Shown piece after piece: positions 61,070 through 64,000 of a stretch of 64,000 nt of DNA; within the stretch, counting starts at the first letter, position 1, and each line of letters starts with the position of its first letter. Origin of the DNA: Maribellus sp. YY47 (lineage in GTDB: Bacteria > Bacteroidota > Bacteroidia > Bacteroidales > Prolixibacteraceae); assembly GCF_023111095.1 (NCBI RefSeq), contig NZ_JALGYW010000005.1, positions 167,362 through 231,361 of the forward strand. Direction: 5' to 3'. Both the position numbers and the translations under genes were made by a program. Below the pieces are notes generated by a model. The model saw nothing but the letters and a program-made list of their open reading frames with translations, did no database searches and was not told the origin of the DNA.

Positions 61070-61124
61070 TTAGTGATTGATTAACAGTAATTTTAAGCTT
61101 AGTTAATGTTTTTTTAATGTAAGC
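61070..61124. promoter_or_regulatory. Candidate Pho-type box: five direct repeats at 11 bp spacing (kinase/transporter promoter)
   Basis: Units led by TTAG, TTAA, TTTA, TTAA and TTAA begin at 61070, 61081, 61092, 61103 and 61114. Spacing and orientation match the array before the response regulator gene. The array is 82-136 bases upstream of the kinase start. Confidence 0.5.
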
Positions 61125-61417
61125 GGCTGACTGGCATCAATATAGCCGTTTGCATCGCCCTCCGGCAGGCAAATCACAAGAGCGAAGGTTGATGAAAATG
61201 TGTTCCTGTTCGAAGCAGTAATGGCTTGTGTTACAATAATTCTTCGGGAATAAAACATTCACAAATATTTTTTTGAGGTGAAAGGGAATATTTCGAAAAG
61301 AAATTTTGAATCCGCTGGGAAGTCATTAAATTTAGAAAATCGTTGTTGCTACAGGAAAAAAGATATGGCAGTAAAGTATAAAAGTCAGAATCCCGGACTG
61401 ATGTTTAATAGCGACAC

Positions 61418-61435
61418 GCTCCGAATTTCCGGAGC
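61418..61435 (+). repeat. Short hairpin in the phosphate transporter leader
   Basis: GCTCCG at 61418-61423 pairs with CGGAGC at 61430-61435 across a 6-base loop. It is 155 bases before the transporter start, without a T-run. Confidence 0.35.
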
Positions 61436-61589
61436 AGTTTTGGAAGGTTCTTCCTGTAGGTGAAAGTGGGGGCAAAATGTTGGGTCACCGGGATCCAAAT
61501 AGTCCCTGAATAAACGGATACAAAATAAGTTCAGATCGACGGAAACAAGAAAGCCAGATGTTAAAGAAGCCATGGTTAAATAGAAAATT

Positions 61590-63866
61590 ATGGAAAATTT
61601 TTACTTGGTACTGGTAGTTGTATTGTTTGCTTTAGCCATTTCAGACCTGATTGTTGGAGTCAGTAACGACGCTGTAAACTTTCTGAATTCTGCCATCGGC
61701 TCAAAGGCTGCTCCCAAATGGCTGATATTTCTGATGGCCAGTTTGGGTGTGTTGGTGGGGGCCACTTTTTCGAATGGAATGATGGAAGTGGCACGAAAAG
61801 GGATTTTTCATCCCGAAATGTTTATGTTCTCCGAAATTATGGTGGTTTTCGTAGCCGTGATGATTACCGATGTGATTTTGCTGGATTTGTTCAATACATT
61901 TGGGATGCCGACTTCAACCACGGTTTCCATTGTGTTTGAATTGCTGGGCTCTGCAGTCGCAGTTTCGGCGGTAAAAATTAAAATGGCCGGAGGCTCCATC
62001 ATGATGGAACTGTCGCAGTACATTAACTCGGGGAAGGCGCTGGCCATCATTTCGGGGATATTGGTTTCGGTGTTTATTGCCTTTACCGTGGGGGCGATTG
62101 TGCAATACCTTTCACGCCTGGTTTTTTCGTTCAGATACCGCGGCCCCATGAAATACATGGGGGCTGTTTTCGGTGGCCTGGCGATTACGGCGATCACGTA
62201 TTTTATGCTGATTAAAGGGATGAAAGGTTCATCCTACGCCGATTTGGAGCTTCAATCCGGAATTACTGTTCAGGAATGGCTGAAAGGCAATACTTTTCAG
62301 ATCATGCTCTATGGTTTCTTTTTCTGGGCATTAGCGCTACAGCTTTTACATACAGTATTTAAAGTCAAAATTCTGAAACTGGTTGTCTTAATCGGCACCT
62401 TTGCCCTGGCAATGGCTTTTGCGGGCAACGACCTGGTGAACTTCATCGGGGTGCCGCTGGCCGGGTACAATTCTTTTAAAGCGTGGGTTGCTTCCGGAGC
62501 TGGTGCTCCCGAAGGTTTTGGAATGAGTATGCTCGCGGGGAAAGTGGGTACCCCAACCTATATGCTGGTCATTGCGGGATTGGTTATGATCCTGACACTG
62601 ATTTTTTCACGAAAGGCCCGTTCGGTGGTTGCCACAACGGTCGATTTGTCGCGGCAAAGCGAAGGAGAATCCGAACGCTTCGATTCCTCGTTGGCTGCAC
62701 GTTTTTTGGTGCGTACTTCCACGCGTTTTAATAATCATTTGCTTCGGTTTATCCCATCGGGAGTGACAAATGTTGTCCGGTCGCGCTTCGAGCCTTTTTC
62801 GTATTACGATGCAGAAGATCCCGATGCGCCGGCCTTCGATAAATTGCGGGCGGCTGTAAACCTGGTAGTTGCCAGTATCCTGATTGCCATTGGAACCTCG
62901 CTCAAACTTCCGCTTTCCACCACATATGTAACGTTTATGGTGGCCATGGGTACTTCGCTGGCCGATCGTGCGTGGGATCGCGAAACTGCGGTGTATCGGG
63001 TGTCGGGAGTGTTTTCGGTGATCGGCGGGTGGTTTCTGACGGCCATTAGCGCTTTTACGCTCTCGGGAATTATTGCGCTTTTGATTTCGGTGAGCGGCAC
63101 CTTTATGATCTTTGTATTTGTGGGGGTCGCTATATTTATGGTTATTCGTACACAATTGTTTTTTAATCAACGCACGCAAAAGCTGGCTGCTGAAGAGGAA
63201 GAAGATATTCTGGATGAGGATGCCAAAGAACAGATCATTGAGAAAAGTTCGAAACAAGTGGTAAAAGCGGTTGTTGCCAGTAACCAGGTGCTTACCATGG
63301 GAATTGAAGGTTTTCTGCGCGAAGATTTACAGGAGCTGAAAAAAGCCAAAGAAGCCTGTGAGGTTTTCTCGAAAAAAGCAAAGCGCAACAAAGACAAAGT
63401 GTATACCACCATTAATAAAATTACCGGGGGAACTCTGGATACCGGTCATTTTTATGTTCAGATGGTTGAACATCAGCGCGAGATGGCCCATGCGGTGCAT
63501 TTTATGCTGGAGCCTTTGATCAAGCATGTCGAAAATAACCACAAACCCTTCGTCGCTGAGCAAGTAAGTCAGTTGGCAGAACTTTCAGGTAAAGTCGATA
63601 CTTTTTTTAATTATGTATTGCACATCGTGAAAGAGGAAGACTTTGAGGATTTGAATAATGTTATTAAAGAGCGTGATACGATTCTGGATTTGCTCAGTAA
63701 AATTGAAAAATCGCAGATCAAGCGGATCAAAAACAAGATGGTAAATACCCGGAATTCACAATTGTTCTTCAAAGTAATCTCTGAAATTGAGCATTTGCTG
63801 CTGCACACCGTTAACCTGGTAAAGGCTCAGCGCGATTTCATTAAATTCACCCGACAAACAAAATAA
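61590..63866 (+). CDS. pit: PiT family inorganic phosphate transporter with PhoU-like C-terminus
   Basis: A 758-residue protein. Both PiT signatures are visible: near the N-terminus VGVSNDAVNFLNSAIGSKAAP, and later TSLKLPLSTTYVTFMVAMGTSLADRAW. GNDLVNFIGVPLAGY is the mid-protein signature. Ten or more membrane helices extend to about residue 535. The last 200 residues are soluble and helical (IEKSSKQVVKAVVASNQVLTMGIEGFLREDL...NNVIKERDTILDLLSKIEKSQ) and resemble a PhoU domain. It imports phosphate with a cation. The attached PhoU-like tail could pass transport status to the PhoR-like kinase encoded divergently; this link is inference. Confidence 0.93.
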   Translation: MENFYLVLVVVLFALAISDLIVGVSNDAVNFLNSAIGSKAAPKWLIFLMASLGVLVGATFSNGMMEVARKGIFHPEMFMFSEIMVVFVAVMITDVILLDLFNTFGMPTSTTVSIVFELLGSAVAVSAVKIKMAGGSIMMELSQYINSGKALAIISGILVSVFIAFTVGAIVQYLSRLVFSFRYRGPMKYMGAVFGGLAITAITYFMLIKGMKGSSYADLELQSGITVQEWLKGNTFQIMLYGFFFWALALQLLHTVFKVKILKLVVLIGTFALAMAFAGNDLVNFIGVPLAGYNSFKAWVASGAGAPEGFGMSMLAGKVGTPTYMLVIAGLVMILTLIFSRKARSVVATTVDLSRQSEGESERFDSSLAARFLVRTSTRFNNHLLRFIPSGVTNVVRSRFEPFSYYDAEDPDAPAFDKLRAAVNLVVASILIAIGTSLKLPLSTTYVTFMVAMGTSLADRAWDRETAVYRVSGVFSVIGGWFLTAISAFTLSGIIALLISVSGTFMIFVFVGVAIFMVIRTQLFFNQRTQKLAAEEEEDILDEDAKEQIIEKSSKQVVKAVVASNQVLTMGIEGFLREDLQELKKAKEACEVFSKKAKRNKDKVYTTINKITGGTLDTGHFYVQMVEHQREMAHAVHFMLEPLIKHVENNHKPFVAEQVSQLAELSGKVDTFFNYVLHIVKEEDFEDLNNVIKERDTILDLLSKIEKSQIKRIKNKMVNTRNSQLFFKVISEIEHLLLHTVNLVKAQRDFIKFTRQTK

Positions 63867-63926
63867 GACATAATTGACTAGTCCTAAATAAGCGTTACAG
63901 ATTATTGGACTAAGTTAATAGATTCA

Positions 63927-63966
63927 CAGACCGTTTCAAAGCTAGCTTTGAAACGGTCTGTTCTTT
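63927..63966 (+). terminator. Rho-independent terminator after the phosphate transporter
   Basis: A perfect 34-base palindrome (63927-63960, arms of 17 bp such as CAGACCGTTTCAAAGCT) is followed by TTCTTTTA. Confidence 0.85.
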
Positions 63967-64000
63967 TATAGCTTTTAATTTTAATGGTATCTTGTTTGTG

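Larger units (their letters stand above)
60989..61589. other. Divergent regulatory region between the sensor kinase and phosphate transporter genes
   Basis: 601 bases without a convincing gene. It holds the 11 bp-phased TTA repeats (61070-61119), a GCTCCG/CGGAGC hairpin at 61418-61435 and a further GGAAG...CTTCC stem near 61443-61458. A 61-codon frame at 61278-61463 lacks any support. The long stretch before ATG 61590 may be an RNA leader. Confidence 0.5.

Noticed and set aside
61278..61463. 61-codon plus-strand frame before the phosphate transporter
   Set aside because: No family resemblance, no signal, and it overlaps hairpins in a likely leader; better treated as non-coding.

Overview
The window looks like chromosomal DNA from a free-living member of the Bacteroidota, most likely the Marinilabiliales/Prolixibacteraceae part of the phylum. 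This is inferred from family content: GH92 enzymes with DUF4959/DUF4998 surface lipoproteins, TonB receptors with a carboxypeptidase-like N-terminal domain, a type IX secretion sorting tail, and TAnnTTTG-type promoters. GC looks moderate throughout. No rRNA, tRNA, CRISPR array, insertion sequence or prophage was recognised.

Layout. (1) 1-8.4 kb, plus strand: the 3' end of a mannan-type polysaccharide utilisation locus, with two discoidin-like surface lipoproteins (the first cut by the window edge), a GH92 mannosidase, a periplasmic TIM-barrel protein and a second, divergent GH92. (2) 8.4-26.1 kb, minus strand: a large efflux operon. In transcription order it holds an ABC ATPase, an ABC permease carrying a degenerate M1-like domain and a golvesin-like tail, a TolC-type outer membrane factor, a membrane-fusion protein, an RND pump, a small GxxExxY gene flanked by inverted repeats, a giant RND pump fused to an ABC ATPase, and a small ABC permease. 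An exported hypothetical protein and a TetR regulator lie upstream. (3) 26.2-39.6 kb: RNase R, an Ig-like lipoprotein, small conserved genes, two convergent paralogous TonB receptors with CxxC plugs, a coiled-coil protein, a radical SAM protein, a 750 bp repeat-only element and DUF2147. (4) 39.7-47.1 kb, plus strand: a penicillin-acylase-type Ntn hydrolase, a PpsR-type regulator, DUF4405, and an ECF sigma/anti-sigma unit with two Spy/CpxP-like proteins and DUF2202. (5) 54.9-47.3 kb, minus strand: a tightly packed seven-gene operon encoding a PqqD-like protein, an ATP-grasp ligase, a fold-type III PLP decarboxylase, a urea-transporter/M23 peptidase fusion, a TPR-barrel outer membrane protein, a TPR protein and a T9SS cargo protein. 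(6) 55.3-58.8 kb: asnS, rpoN and a PAP2-like membrane protein. (7) 59.1-63.9 kb: a PhoB/PhoR-like two-component system divergent from a PiT phosphate transporter.

The best candidates for something undescribed are the seven-gene operon in (5) and the RND-ABC fusion operon in (2). In (5), a peptide-binding PqqD-like protein, a ligase and a decarboxylase are coupled to a channel, a wall-hydrolase fold and outer-membrane/secreted parts. The decarboxylase also carries an N-terminal extension that resembles a RiPP leader.

Other notable DNA-level signals: five-unit 11 bp-phased TTA repeats upstream of both the response regulator and the kinase/phosphate transporter (a candidate Pho box), and a strictly 21 bp-periodic but sequence-degenerate array at 38.6-39.0 kb bracketed by inverted 7 bp tandem repeats.
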